A stretch of 24,095 bases of DNA from Priapulus caudatus. Taxonomy: Eukaryota; Priapulida; Priapulimorpha; Priapulimorphida; Priapulidae. The position numbers and the translations under genes are program-made. Where the stretch lies: NCBI RefSeq assembly GCF_000485595.1, contig NW_014577994.1, positions 70,572 through 94,666 of the forward strand. Reading direction: 5' to 3'. The notes beneath the pieces were generated by a model. The model did no database searches and was not told the DNA's origin. It worked only from the letters and a program-made list of their open reading frames with translations. Below are positions 1-10,280 of the stretch, piece by piece; position 1 is the first letter of the stretch; each line of letters opens with the position of its first letter.

Positions 1-320
1 GCGTCGCTGCCGCGTGCGTTGTGGGCGCTCGGTGTGTGTGGCGCCTGTGTGTGGTGTCGTGTGATTGGTGTGTGTCTGTTGTGCTGGTCCGCTGTGGTGT
101 GTGTTGTGGTGTGTGTTGTGTGTGTCGTGTGTGTTCTGTTCGTGGTGTGATGTGTGTCTTGTGTCCCTGTGTGTGCGTTCGGGGTGTGCCTGCGTGTTTT
201 GTGGGTGTGTGTGTGCTGTGTGTCCCTGGTGGTGTGTGGGTTGCGTCGTGTTGTGTGTGTGCCTCCATCGTGTGTGTGTGTGTGTGTGTGTGGCTGTTGT
301 GTGTGTGTGTGCTGCGGAAC
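1..320. repeat. GT-rich low-complexity region
   Basis: Irregular (GT)n, TGTGTG and TGCGTG sequence. Long open frames here are Val/Cys-rich translations of the repeat and are not genes. Confidence 0.85.
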
Positions 321-621
321 CGTGTGAGCGTTATCAGTACCTTTGCCGTATTGAACACGACGAAAAGGAATTCCGAGAAGCGTAAAGAAGTCAAGAATGA
401 AGGCGCGTCAAGATTGCGTTGCGGAAAACCACATCCGCAAGTGCCCCTTTATAACCAGGTATGTCGTTTATTTTTACTCGCAGCGGTCAAAGCGATACGA
501 TTTAAGTCTTGTTGGAAATAAATCTGCATGCAAGAACAGTGAAGTAGTACGATTGCGGGTAATATTATATCTTGCCCATACATGTGGCTCACTCCCCACC
601 ACATACACCTAACATTATACC
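321..621. other. Non-repetitive stretch without a gene
   Basis: No recognisable coding sequence or RNA gene was seen. An AATAAA occurs at about 516, but there is no gene to assign it to. Confidence 0.5.
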
Positions 622-806
622 ACCTTTTCTACACTACCACTTACCAACTACCACTAACCACCATACCACCTACCACTACCACTACCACTACCACTACCAT
701 CTACCACTCTACCACTACCACACTACCACCACTACCACCACTACCACCACACTACTACTACCACTACCACTACCACCACAACCATTACCACCTACCACTA
801 CACTGA
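622..806. repeat. CCACTA/TACCAC-type simple repeat
   Basis: Imperfect repeats of ACCACT and ACC units. Translations are Thr/Pro/His/Tyr repeats. Confidence 0.85.
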
Positions 807-1370
807 TCACCGACCATTACCTCAATATTCCAGCTTTCGTTCACAACATTCACACCACACGAGCGCAGTGGCTCACTCAGTGATCTGCCCTCACACGCCC
901 ACGACAATCGCCTTCATACCGACACTGCACCTGCGGTGCCTGTATTTCGTATCTAAGCGCTCGACGGGGCAGTCGTTAGGCGCTGAGCCGCCGACCAGCA
1001 GCGACAGGTAGACAGTCTGCCATCAGGTCCTGCGCGTGCCTTCGTGATCGGCGTTGTCAATGCTTAGCAACGAGTCATCGCAGCTACCTCATCCGACTCC
1101 ACTGTGCGCTTCCCCCAAGCACCGTTATCGTGGCGGAGATGATGTACGAGAGCGCCGCGCGCGCGGTGCATCGCTTCATAGCTGTCGGGCTTATGAGCAG
1201 TTCGCCCGTAATTAAGACATTCTTGGAGATTACGACGCATAAAAGGTATACATGTAACTATAATACGCAAAAGATTATTTCAATTATGCTACCACGGACG
1301 CCTGCGAATAGCGCAAATTACACCAATTTGGTTTACGTGGTGTCGGTGGATCTGAATGATCGCATGATAG
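807..1370. other. Mixed CpG-containing non-coding stretch
   Basis: Moderately G+C-rich to 1200, then AT-rich. Short overlapping open frames on both strands show no familiar motif. Confidence 0.45.
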
Positions 1371-1910
1371 ACGGACGGCTACTGATGGATGTGCATGCGA
1401 TGGACGGGCGATTTATGGACGGGACAGATGCGATGACGGACGACAGGCGCGACGAACGCGACGAACGGAGTAGTTGATATGCATGATATGGATGCTATTA
1501 TATGTATTGTAATCGATTGCCGCGCGGTGTGTCGTGCGTGCTGTGTGCGCGCATGTTGTGTGTTGTGGAGTGTGCTGTGTTTGTTGTGCGTGCGTGCGTG
1601 CCGTACGTGGTGATGGAATGCAGGGTTGGCATGATGCGCATGCGCATGGAATGGATCGGCCATGATGGATGATCGGATGGATGGTATGAGCGATGGATTG
1701 GCATGGGATCGATGGATGGATCGACTGTATCGATGGGATGGAATGACTGGATCCGATGGAGCGATCGATGATGATGGATGGCATGATAATGGATGTCGAT
1801 GATGTGTGCATGGATAGGATGCACGATGAATGGTATGATGATGGATGGATGGATGGATGGATGGATGGATGGATGGATGGATGGATGGACGGATGTATGT
1901 ATGTATGGAT
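1371..1910. repeat. GGAT/GATG degenerate satellite with perfect (ATGG)n core
   Basis: Degenerate GGATGGAT-like sequence throughout, with a perfect tetranucleotide run at about 1840-1888. Minus-strand frames are His/Pro/Ile/Ser repeats. Confidence 0.85.
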
Positions 1911-3524
1911 ACACAAGGACATAGAAATCAATCAGAACATATACATGTGTTCTGGCTTTAGCTGCTTAACATGAACGTGCAGCGCCATCTGCTGATAGAA
2001 AACGTTCATTGTGTGAATATTGGAACCAATTCTTTTTTTGTGAAACCAGGGCTTAATTGGTATTGCAGAAGAATATGGTTTCATATTCCCGTTCCCACAC
2101 ACACACAAATACTAAATTACTTACATGTTATTCGACCATAGCACTAGCAGTAATATGTAATTTGTAATGTTTAGAGTATTAATTGTGTCACAGACTTATT
2201 TACTCTACTCTTAAACTTAATTTTAACGTTTTAGCAATTGAATGCTACTCATTTTGATCGATGTGTCCCCGATTTTGTCTCATTCTATTGTATTTTTAAT
2301 TATATTTCTATTAATTTATAGTTTATATAATTTATAATTATATATCTATAATAAGTTATAGCCTTTTGGTATAATTATATGATACCTGATTACTGTGCAG
2401 GTCCAGCTTAATGAGGTTTGGACATTGCAGTAGACCATCACAATGGGTCAAGTAATTGCAGCTCAGGACACATATTGTAAGATTACAACACATATTTATT
2501 TCTGCTATGTGTTGCAAATTTGCTCCTGATAGCCAAAGGTATTTAACGTCACTCAGAAACCTCTGAAATCATCACAGCAAGATTAAAACAGTTAAATTAT
2601 CATTTCAATAGCTATACTTATACTTATATAATTATGTAAAGAATTATAAGATATATGTAGCCTAAATTGTTAATCATCGGATGTTATTCGAAGCTGTGCA
2701 GTGTACGTAGCCTACGTGAATGTAAACGAATTAGTATAAACACCTGTTCTGTCTTTCGAAGTATAAAATTTTTTTCAGCAGATAGTAAACATCCATTCTG
2801 CTGTGCTTGCTCAGTTAATTTTTTCTCTCTCCATTTATCGTTGCTGTGTTTTATTTTTATTTTGCCACAGTGTTCGGCAATGGCATTATTAACGTTAATA
2901 GCATTTTGTCGATTCGCCGACGAAAAAGTCACGACCAATGGAGAAGGATTCATTATTTATTAGGCCTACGCTAGTACTAGTAGTACTAGTAGTAGTACTT
3001 TACAATGCGAAATTTCTTTATGGAAAAAATTGATAAAAGAAAGACATATTATGATTCTCTATATACAAAATAAATTTTATATGCCGATGGCTGAAAACGT
3101 CGCATTTGCCATGTCTGTTACCATCACTGTTGTTACAACAACAACGAACGTATCCAACGCATAAATTATGTTAATGCATAAATTATATTTTGTAGTTATG
3201 AAATTGTGAATAAATTATTGAGTTACTACCTGATCTAAGAGATTATTAATAATGTATTAGAATTCTGAAAAAACTGGTATTTCTTTGAGTAGTTCTAGCC
3301 GTGATGCCGTTTTCTTTTTCAGCAAGTATAATGTCTTTCGATTAGTTTATCTGGTACACAACATGGCAGCGCCCATGCGAATATGCAATCCTATCCTATT
3401 TTTCCTGTGTGTTATGTTTATTACTATTAGTATTATAACGCTCTTGGATTGTGCATATGTTAATAATTACATCAATTAACTATACTTTTTTTGTCAATAC
3501 TTATACTATTGTATTAATAGTAAT
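1911..3524. other. AT-rich region upstream of OGG1, no gene recognised
   Basis: AT-rich sequence with a short (TAG/TAC)n stretch at about 2970-2998. It should contain the OGG1 promoter and 5' UTR, but no TATA or CpG-island signal stands out. Open frames at 2667-2963 (+) and 2684-2953 (-) overlap each other and show no known motif. Confidence 0.45.
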
Positions 3525-3610
3525 ATGAGCTTGAGTGGGTGGAAACGTATTCTCTGTTCACGTAAACAACTGCGGATTGAGATAACATTAGCATGTGGAC
3601 AATCATTCAG
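3525..3610 (+). CDS. OGG1: OGG1 exon 1 coding part
   Basis: Begins with ATG and encodes a short N-terminus ending LRIEITLACGQSF plus two bases of Arg, matching the human LRLDLVLPSGQSFR segment. The donor is AG|GTAATG. It was recognised from the phase-2 match to the next exon and is too short for an ORF scan. The N-terminus has no clear mitochondrial presequence. Any upstream non-coding exon cannot be identified. Confidence 0.87.
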
Positions 3611-6600
3611 GTAATGGTGAGAAATAAGTTGGGTACGACTTTATTAGTGTATATTATTACTCAGTGTTGTAGTCGACTCCGCACCCCCCGAGTCCGAGTC
3701 TGAGTCTGAGTCCGCACCCACCAGAGTCCGAGTCCGCGCCACCCGAGTCCGAGTCCACACCACCCGAGTCCGAGTCTATTTTTCATTAAAAAAAGGAAAA
3801 AATGGGCATAATCGGAGAAAAAATCAGAAAAAAGGGTAAAAATTCAAACTGTATGTAATCAAGCTCATAGGGTCTATGTCCCCCAGGGTACTGCCAGAAC
3901 GTACCTTGGGTACGGTCCGGTATACCGGAACGTACCCTGGTACTATCTAATATGCCGGACCGTACCTCGCCTACTCCACTAACGAGTCTAGGGAGTCGCC
4001 TACGCCTACTCCCTAACCCTAACTCTAACCCTAACCATATCAAATAGTTACCAGGGTACGTTCTGGCAGTACCCTGGGGCACATAGACCCTATGAGCTTG
4101 ATTACATACAGTTTGAATTTTGGAATGTGCATTCACATGACATTGCATAATTTGCACTGAACAACAGAGTATGCTAAAGAAATGAATGTTCAGCGTTCTT
4201 ACACATAGATATAAAAACTACAAAAGAAAACCCTAACATTTTTAAACCAAGGGTTTTTATTGCCATAATTATATTAAAAGTTAACAGTTTGAGTATGTTG
4301 AAAAAACACACCTAAATTAAATAGTGAATGCAATTTAAATACTAGCATATGGTTTTTTTGCCAAATTAGCCAGCTTTAATAAAGATCGCAGGTGTGAAAT
4401 AATATACCATCAATGGAATAAAATTGATGCATGATTATTTTTGGACATTTATTATTGAGTTGAGTCATGCACATGCTATTTTATTTGTGCATGGATAGCG
4501 ACATCTCTGAAGTTAAGATCTATAGTTTAAATCCCCGCTATATCCGCATGTAAAAATAAATACCGATATAAACTGTTGTGTAAATTCGAGTGGCTTGCTT
4601 GCAGATGGCATGAGACAAGACCCAATGAATGGACCAGCGTGCTTGCAGACAGGGTCTTTACACTAAGCCAGACGGACTCCCACCTTCTCTACAAGGTCCA
4701 CGGCACCGACTGCGGAGACTGGGAAGAAATTCCGCTTTTACACGCCGACAATGCAGACTTGGCAGGGGTTCCACATTTGCAAACCGAAAACAGACGCTTG
4801 GCGGGGGTTCCGCGTTCCACCAAGCGGAAGAACGCGTCTTTTGCCGCCAAGAATCCGCAGAAGAAACCTCGAGGCGGCGCCACATCCGGACGCGGCGGCG
4901 GCGACCAAAAGGACGGCGTTGGCGCAGCACGACGAGGCGATGACGATGGCAGTGAGAACATACTGCGCGACTACTTCCAGCTGGACATCGACGTCGAGCG
5001 GTTGTACGAGCGCTGGAGCGACGCCGACGAAAACTTCGCTCGGGTGGCGCCGCGCTTCATCGGCGTGCGCATGCTGCGGCAGGACCCCGTCGAGAACCTG
5101 TTCTCGTTCATCTGCTCGTCGAACAACAACATCGCGCGCATCGCCGGCATGGTCGAGCGCATGTGCACGCGCTACGGCGAGCCGCTGCCTGTGGTAGGTG
5201 GCGCCACCTATCACGCTTTCCCCGGCGTCGCCGCCCTGGCGGCGGACGGCGTCGAGGGCGAGCTGCGCGCGCTCGGGTTCGGGTATCGCGCGAAGTACGT
5301 CGCGGCGAGCGCACGTTGGATCGCGGCGAACGGTGGCGAGGCGTGGCTGCGGGGCCTCCGGGGCGTGCCGTATGCGAGGGCACATGCAGAGCTCACAAAG
5401 CTGACGGGCGTCGGAGCCAAGGTGAGAACGAGCGCGCGCTCGATCGCCGAAGTTCCGAGAAAACGCTTGATTTAGGTTGAGATGAGAAATCGAATCGTGT
5501 CGTGATGATTCGTTTACATTTTAGGTTATCTCTGTGGTATCCGTAGTTAGCCTTTTATTATCCACATGGTTATCATTGCTGTTGATTCATCCGTTATATA
5601 TGAGCCATCATTATTTTGTAGTGAAGCATATATCTTCTACAGATTTTTACTTAATTTGTTTCTTTTTTATCTTTATACGGACCAACTCCAGAACATGTAA
5701 CCTCTGTAGAGGAATACATGTATGCCATAGATATAAGAGTAGAACTTGTGCAAGTTGGAAACCCCTCTCTGCTACATGTAGAGCAAACACACTTGTTTGG
5801 GAATTTTCAGGAAAACGATTTGATTTTAAGGTTGTGATATGATTCCAGGTGGCAGATTGTGTGTGCCTCATGTCACTAGATAAGACTGGTGCCATTCCAG
5901 TAGACACGCATGTCTGGCAGATTGCTTCACGTGACTACATGCCCCATCTAAAGAAGGTGAAGTCGGTGAATGACAAGGTTTACAAAGAAATTGGTAAGAA
6001 TCTCAAAGACGCCATTTGTGTAATGCAAGAAGATACTACTGCAGTTATTGCTTATCATATCAACATAGTGCTGCCCTCTATTGTGATTTTATTTAGCAAT
6101 CTGAATAAAACCATGAACGTTTGTCTAGCACCACCAGAATTAACATAACACATTGCTAGTCAGTGTATTTGATAATAATTATTGTACATATATCATATGT
6201 AATTAAATTGTAGTAATGTAATGAAACACTAGTAATTTTGTCTTGTAGGAGAATTTTTCAGAGATCTGTTTGGCCCATATGCTGGATGGGCACATTCCGT
6301 GAGTATCTTTTGTGTCTCTACATACCTCACCTATGCAGCAAATTCTAACATTACATTTTAGACACTCCCATGTTTTAACGTGAACCTAAACTAACTCTTT
6401 AAGTCATTGGTGGCATTAACAACTACCCTCGTGAGTGCAGTCACGAGGAGGTTTGGAAGCTAACATGGATATATGATTTTTGCATAGGATATGTTGATGT
6501 ATGTATTATGAACGAATAACGCGACTCCAGCTTTTAGCTATATTTGATAGCAATCATCACTTATTCACAAACTTTCGTGAATAACCCTGAGAGAGTAATC

Positions 6601-6875
6601 TTTGTCTTTTCTGCATTAAAATCACAATTAGGCGTTTAATCCTGTTTGTATTGGTCTTCTGGGGATAGATGTTGGGCTGATGAAATTTCACCTTCCCCTG
6701 CAGTGCATGCTCATGCGTATGTAAACACGTGCACACACACCTGCTTCTTTTTCTAGTCTCACTGAAGCTTGTTTTTTTTCAGGTCTTGTTCAGTGCTGAT
6801 CTAAAGAAATTTGAAGATGCTAGTAAGCCAAAGCAGCAGCCTAGCGGCCGGCCTCCGATAACAGAGGCCAACTGA
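3525..6875 (+). CDS. OGG1: OGG1, 8-oxoguanine DNA glycosylase/AP lyase (complete, 5 exons)
   Basis: Base excision repair enzyme that removes 8-oxoguanine paired with C. The joined exons (3525-3610, 4605-5421, 5849-5993, 6249-6298, 6783-6875) give 1191 nt, about 396 residues, against 345 in human OGG1. Seen: the GQSFRW turn at residues 25-30, LRQDPVENLFSFICSSNNN with the damage-binding Asn at 202, GYRAKY with Arg 257, the helix-hairpin-helix LTGVGAKVADC with catalytic Lys 301, PVDTH with catalytic Asp 320 and His 322, GPYAGWA, and LFSADL with Phe 369. The start at 3525 is the first ATG after an in-frame TAA at 3477. Extra length comes from an insertion at about residues 63-147 containing a 13-residue tandem repeat and a basic KRK/KKPR stretch that may act as a nuclear signal (inference). 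All introns are GT-AG and all key residues are intact, so the gene looks functional. Confidence 0.95.
3668..3776. repeat. CCGAGT minisatellite in OGG1 intron 1
   Basis: Repeats of CCCGAGTCCGAGTCC with CACC spacers; the clearest period is 21 bp in the last copies. Confidence 0.8.
3839..4121. mobile_element. Inverted-repeat element with telomere-like core, in OGG1 intron 1
   Basis: Arms 3839-3905 and 4055-4121 are inverted repeats identical at 66 of 67 positions. The interior has GTAC-containing short palindromes (GGTAC, GTACC, GTATAC) and a short CCCTAA-type stretch around 4010-4037. There is no coding capacity, so it looks like a non-autonomous DNA transposon or foldback element. No convincing target duplication is visible. 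It sits in the intron and does not touch the splice sites. Confidence 0.75.
4605..5421 (+). CDS. OGG1: OGG1 exon 2 (large, GC-rich)
   Basis: The acceptor is CTTGCAG|A at 4604/4605 and the donor is AAG|GTGAGA at 5421/5422 (phase 0). It encodes most of the glycosylase fold, from WHETRPNEW to the catalytic Lys of GVGAK. At 817 nt it is far longer than the flanking exons and markedly richer in G+C, with many GCG, CGC and GAC codons, whereas exons 1 and 3-5 use A/T-rich codons. Reading on into the intron gives a stop at 5473, so intron retention would lose the catalytic Asp. Confidence 0.95.
4717..4833 (+). repeat. Coding minisatellite, 3 x 39 bp, inside OGG1 exon 2
   Basis: Three in-frame 39-bp units at 4717-4755, 4756-4794 and 4795-4833 encode 13-residue repeats: DWEEIPLLHADNA, DLAGVPHLQTENR and RLAGVPRSTKRKN. 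Units 2 and 3 share CTTGGC(A/G)GGGGTTCC. They lie in the part of OGG1 that links the N-terminal domain to the YFQLD helix, which is short in human OGG1. Confidence 0.8.
5849..5993 (+). CDS. OGG1: OGG1 exon 3
   Basis: The acceptor is TTCCAG|GTGGCAG and the donor is ATTG|GTAAG (phase 1). It begins directly after the catalytic Lys codon with VADCVCLMSLDK and contains PVDTHVW, the catalytic Asp/His segment, then RDYMPHLKKV and VYKEIG. Confidence 0.94.
6249..6298 (+). CDS. OGG1: OGG1 exon 4 (50 nt)
   Basis: The acceptor is TTGTAG|GAG and the donor is TCC|GTGAGT. It encodes EFFRDLFGPYAGWAHS, matching human NFFRSLWGPYAGWAQA. The phase (1 in, 0 out) joins its neighbours exactly. Confidence 0.93.
6783..6875 (+). 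CDS. OGG1: OGG1 exon 5, C-terminus and stop
   Basis: The acceptor is a T-run followed by CAG|GTC. It encodes VLFSADLKKFEDASK, with Phe 369 corresponding to the Phe that stacks on the flipped base in human OGG1, and then a Pro/Gln/Lys-rich tail ending ITEAN and TGA at 6873-6875. The human C-terminal KRRK cluster is absent here. Confidence 0.92.
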   Translation, partial: VLFSADLKKFEDASKPKQQPSGRPPITEAN

Positions 6876-7850
6876 TGCAGACAGCCACAGAACAAGTTGC
6901 TACTGGGTCGAACACCCCATCCGGTGGGTGGGTGGGTGGTTGCTAGTAGAATCCAAGGTCATTCATACCACGGCGATGCAGCCGCGTGTGTGTGTGCGAC
7001 CCTTGTCTAATCGGTGCCTACTTTTAACTGTACAGCCGGGTGAACAGACAGGTTGGAATGCCATTCAGCGCATGGTTATTATAGCTGTGTGTTGAATTTT
7101 TAAAGTGTTTGTGTTGTGTCGATCTGTAACAGCAGCACGTATTGGGTGTCAGGTATTCATTTTCACCCTGCCTGCTTCGTTCTCTGTGTGCAAGTCATGT
7201 GCAGCACCACGTGTGTGGGTGCCAACTCTGAACATACATGTGCAATGTATAGATTGTATGCTCACGTGGGAACCTACATGATTTCTACCCAAGCAGCCCT
7301 GCAAAATTTCTTCAGCTTTATGTGGGACTTAAGAAAGCGAGACACCTGTTTTCAGGTCCAATTCAAGTATCAAATCCAAATCATAGTATTTCCAATTTTG
7401 TCAGATATCATGAACATATTATTAATGTGTGATTGTGTTTGTTATCAGGGGTCTGTCATTATTAACCCCTGTTATTATGTATTCCTAATTTAATGCGTTC
7501 CTGATCACGCATTTCATCAGGCAGATTTAGCAGCTGAGCAGACGTACTATACTATACTGGGTTATTGATCATTCCCGACATTCACGAGGATTCTTCGCTG
7601 GTTTAATATAATTCAAATTGTCAGAAGTTCCCCACATTTAGTCTGTTGCCAGAGCATTTTCCTTTCTGTCCGATGACCGCACATAGCACTAAATACTATG
7701 GCCATGAACCTATATGTGTAGCCTTGTCATATAGCCGTGGTTCCTCTGGGAGTAGTGCACGACTCTATAGGCAGAATAGTCCTTACAGAGTGTTATCATA
7801 CTCTGCCGGTTACAGAAATGAAGCTATAAATGGAGTGCCTTATCAATAAA
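6876..7850 (+). other. OGG1: Probable OGG1 3' UTR
   Basis: This follows the OGG1 stop and contains a short GGGT/GGTG run near 6925 and GT-rich patches. The first canonical AATAAA on this strand that I found is at 7845-7850, about 970 nt after the stop, so the 3' end is tentatively placed just beyond it. The 125-codon open frame at 7116-7493 resembles no protein I know and is treated as UTR. Confidence 0.45.
7845..7850 (+). promoter_or_regulatory. Candidate OGG1 polyadenylation signal
   Basis: Canonical AATAAA, the first seen on the plus strand after the OGG1 stop. No transcript evidence is available. Confidence 0.4.
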
Positions 7851-8415
7851 ATACGTGGCCTTGTGACTGTGTTCTACTAGGGCATATAATCTGCAATGAT
7901 TCCAAAAAAGCTCTCAGTCCATTTCCGTTTGAATCCTAAGGATGTTTCCATACATGGAGAACCCCCCCGCCTAGATGTAAAGCCATATACAGTAGCAACA
8001 GCCGCTCTGCTACGAAGAAGATAATAAAATGTAGGGAAACGGTTTTTCTCGCCGCAGAGGATAAAAATGGACCGGTCGATACATGCAACCGGCAGGGATT
8101 TTACTTCGCCTCTTTTCAAATGCATTCGTTAACGTGTTCGGTCCGAGAGAGACATTGATTTGTGCAAGTGTTCGCGACAATGTTGTGTCAACGTCCATTA
8201 TAGGTTATTAGTGCGTATAACTTGTGTTATTATATACCTGAAGAGCATGGTACGACTCGGCGCGCTGGTATACGTAGGGTATACGGGCACGATTTTGTCC
8301 GGCATTAGACTGATGCAGGTGATTGAGTGAGGTAATGGCCGTTATTATAGGGTGTTTACCCCGTGTAATGAAGCAGCTTGGGTGCCAGCACATACAGCGA
8401 TTTCTCTTGCCTGCA
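7851..8415. other. Intergenic stretch, nothing recognised
   Basis: No coding similarity, RNA gene or clear repeat seen. Frames here are short and occur on both strands. Confidence 0.45.
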
Positions 8416-8424
8416 CACAGTGAT

Positions 8425-8720
8425 GCTGAAGGGGTCGTTGTCGTATCAGGTACTACAGATATGTACCCGAGGTACATATATGTATACACAAAGTGTACCA
8501 GACTTGTACTGCAGAAGTGTACCCTAACCCTAACCCTAGCCCTAGCCCTAGCCCTAGCCCTAACACTAACCCTAACCCTAACCCTAACCCTAACCCTAAC
8601 CCTAATCCTAACCCTAACCCTAAACATACCTCATATAAAAATATAAACATAATACTAAACAACCTAAAACTACCTCGGGTTCATATCTGTGGTACCTGAT
8701 ATGACAACGACCCCATCTGC
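8425..8720. mobile_element. Inverted-repeat element with (CCCTAA)n core and 9-bp target duplication
   Basis: Core arms 8431-8475 and 8670-8714 match at 41 of 45 positions in inverted orientation, and the match continues weakly to the ends. The direct repeat CACAGTGAT flanks both sides (8416-8424 and 8721-8729). Inside is a telomere-like array at 8520-8627. A 9-bp duplication with long terminal inverted repeats suits Mutator-like elements (inference). There is no transposase, so it is non-autonomous. Confidence 0.75.
8520..8627. repeat. Interstitial telomere-like array, (CCCTAA)n
   Basis: About 18 hexamers of CCCTAA with CCCTAG and other variants. It is the cleanest telomere-type array in the window, and its variants show that it is an old or internally shuffled array. 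Confidence 0.9.
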
Positions 8721-8737
8721 CACAGTGATATATGCCT

Positions 8738-8935
8738 GCGCCGCGCGTGTGTGCGTGCCTGTGTGCTTGCGTTAGTGTGTTCGCGTGCGTGCGCGTGTGT
8801 GTGCGTGAATGTGTGTGTGTGTGTGTGTGTGTGTGGTGTTGTGTGTGTGGTGTGCTGGTGTGTGGTGCGTGCGTGCGAGTGTGTGTGCGTCCGTGCGGGT
8901 GTTGGTACATGTCGTGTGTGCGTGTGTGTTATTAT
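8738..8935. repeat. GT/GTGC-rich microsatellite region
   Basis: (GT)n and TGCGTG repeats with a perfect GT run near 8811-8835, just beyond the telomere-carrying element. Confidence 0.85.
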
Positions 8936-9217
8936 CTTGTATGTAGATATTGCGCGTAATAGCATATTTAGCATACACGCGGGTTTCGCACTGCTACAGT
9001 AAGCCTACATAGTAGCAGTGTGTACTGAGTGTGTATACGCTACGTGGTATGTAACACATACGACTGCTGTACTTGCAGTGCGTGACGAGATCTCGCTATT
9101 GGGTGCGTCATCCGCCGTTCGTCGCTCCAAGCAGACGCCGTCAGGGATTTATGTCATTCAGAACCTTTGAAATCGTGCGAAATTTCGTTCGACGGCGTTT
9201 TTGTAATCCATTAGCGT

Positions 9218-9460
9218 AGACGAGTGAGTGAGTGAGTGGGTGAGCGGGTGGGTGGGTGGTCGAGCGAGCGAGAGTGAGTGAGTGGGTGGGTGGGCGAGTG
9301 AGTGAGTGAGTGAAGGAGTGAGTGAGTGAGTGAGTGAGTGAGTGAGCGAGTGAGTGAGAGTGCGTGGGGGTAAATGAATGAATGAGTGGGGACGTGAATG
9401 AGTGGTGGGTGAGTGAATGTATGAATGAATAAATAAATAAATAAATAAAGGAATGAATGA
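9218..9460. repeat. GAGT/GAAT tetranucleotide minisatellite
   Basis: GAGTGAGT units grade into GGGTGGGT, then GAATGAAT and AATAAATA. Frames here are Ser/His/Thr/Leu repeats. Confidence 0.9.
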
Positions 9461-10280
9461 GTAAGTGATAACCCCGACCGGGCTGAGAATTCGCAGTAGC
9501 AGACTTTCTACGTAACTGCGTGCCCCGAGGCGCGCGGACAGTAGCAAACGCCTTTGTGACCCGCGCTGCAATTTTCCCGCCAAATTTCACACACCCGCTC
9601 TAGCGCGCACCCTTCCCGCGTTTTCGCTCAAGGATGTACGCGTTGTGTGCATACATATTTACACATGGTGTACTACCGAGCTGTGGACGGTGCGAAAGGC
9701 GCCGCGAGAAAACAACGAGCCGCGTATAGAATTTCATCTACTCGGCGGAGGGGGGTGGGGAGTGGTCGAGAAGATTTATCCGTTCTCTGTAAAAAATTCT
9801 CCGTGTTTTAGAAAACAGTCGGCTGCGTGATTTCATATGTTCTGGAGGTTTATAAAGTTATTCACACGTTACATTGTAGCACAACAGAAAACGTGAAAAC
9901 TACTTAAAAGAACATCTCAAATGTTTTAACGCCACTGAAAGTAGCGTGTGTGCGCTGTGTGCATGCGTGCGTGTCTGGGCGAGGAAGGGGACTAAAACAT
10001 GTCAAGGAACCAACGTACAGCTATTTTATTGTGCTTCTGCTCCTGCTCCCGCCAAACTTACATCCTGAACGTAGGCGCCGCTGCCATGCACCGTCGTGCC
10101 CGTAGTTCTGTGCGCCTTCAACCAGGGTATGTGTGGCGCGCCTGCAGCAGGAAGTGACGAGTAACACCGGTAAGCTGCTCTCAGTCTGCTTTATACATGG
10201 CGCCCAAAACAAAGATTGCAGAGCTGAGAGGTGGGGGAGCGTAGGGTGTGGAGAGGGAGGCGGAGGAACCAGTAAAATAT
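9461..10280. other. Intergenic stretch, nothing recognised
   Basis: Mixed composition, with CpG-rich sequence at 9470-9740 and AT-rich sequence after 9780. No coding match is evident. Confidence 0.4.

Noticed and set aside
1413-1931. 172-codon minus-strand frame with PSIHPSIH repeats
   Set aside because: It is a translation of the GGAT/ATGG satellite.
2667-2963. 98- and 89-codon frames overlapping on opposite strands
   Set aside because: Neither shows a known motif or splice context in this AT-rich region. The minus-strand one looks slightly protein-like, but I cannot support it.
3285-3479. 64-codon frame just before OGG1, with ACATGGCAGCGCCC inside
   Set aside because: It ends before the OGG1 ATG in a different reading frame and encodes only a short hydrophobic peptide. 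At most it is an upstream ORF, with no evidence that it is transcribed.
4738-5385. 215-codon minus-strand open frame over OGG1
   Set aside because: Antisense shadow of the G+C-rich OGG1 exon 2; Arg/Ala/Pro-rich translation without domain.
7116-7493. 125-codon plus-strand frame
   Set aside because: Cys/Ile-rich, no recognised domain, and located in the probable OGG1 3' UTR.
8208-8699. Frames with RVRVRV, NPNPNP or GLGLGL repeats
   Set aside because: These are translations of the CCCTAA array.
9141-9590. Ser/His/Thr-rich minus-strand frames
   Set aside because: They are translations of the GAGT minisatellite.
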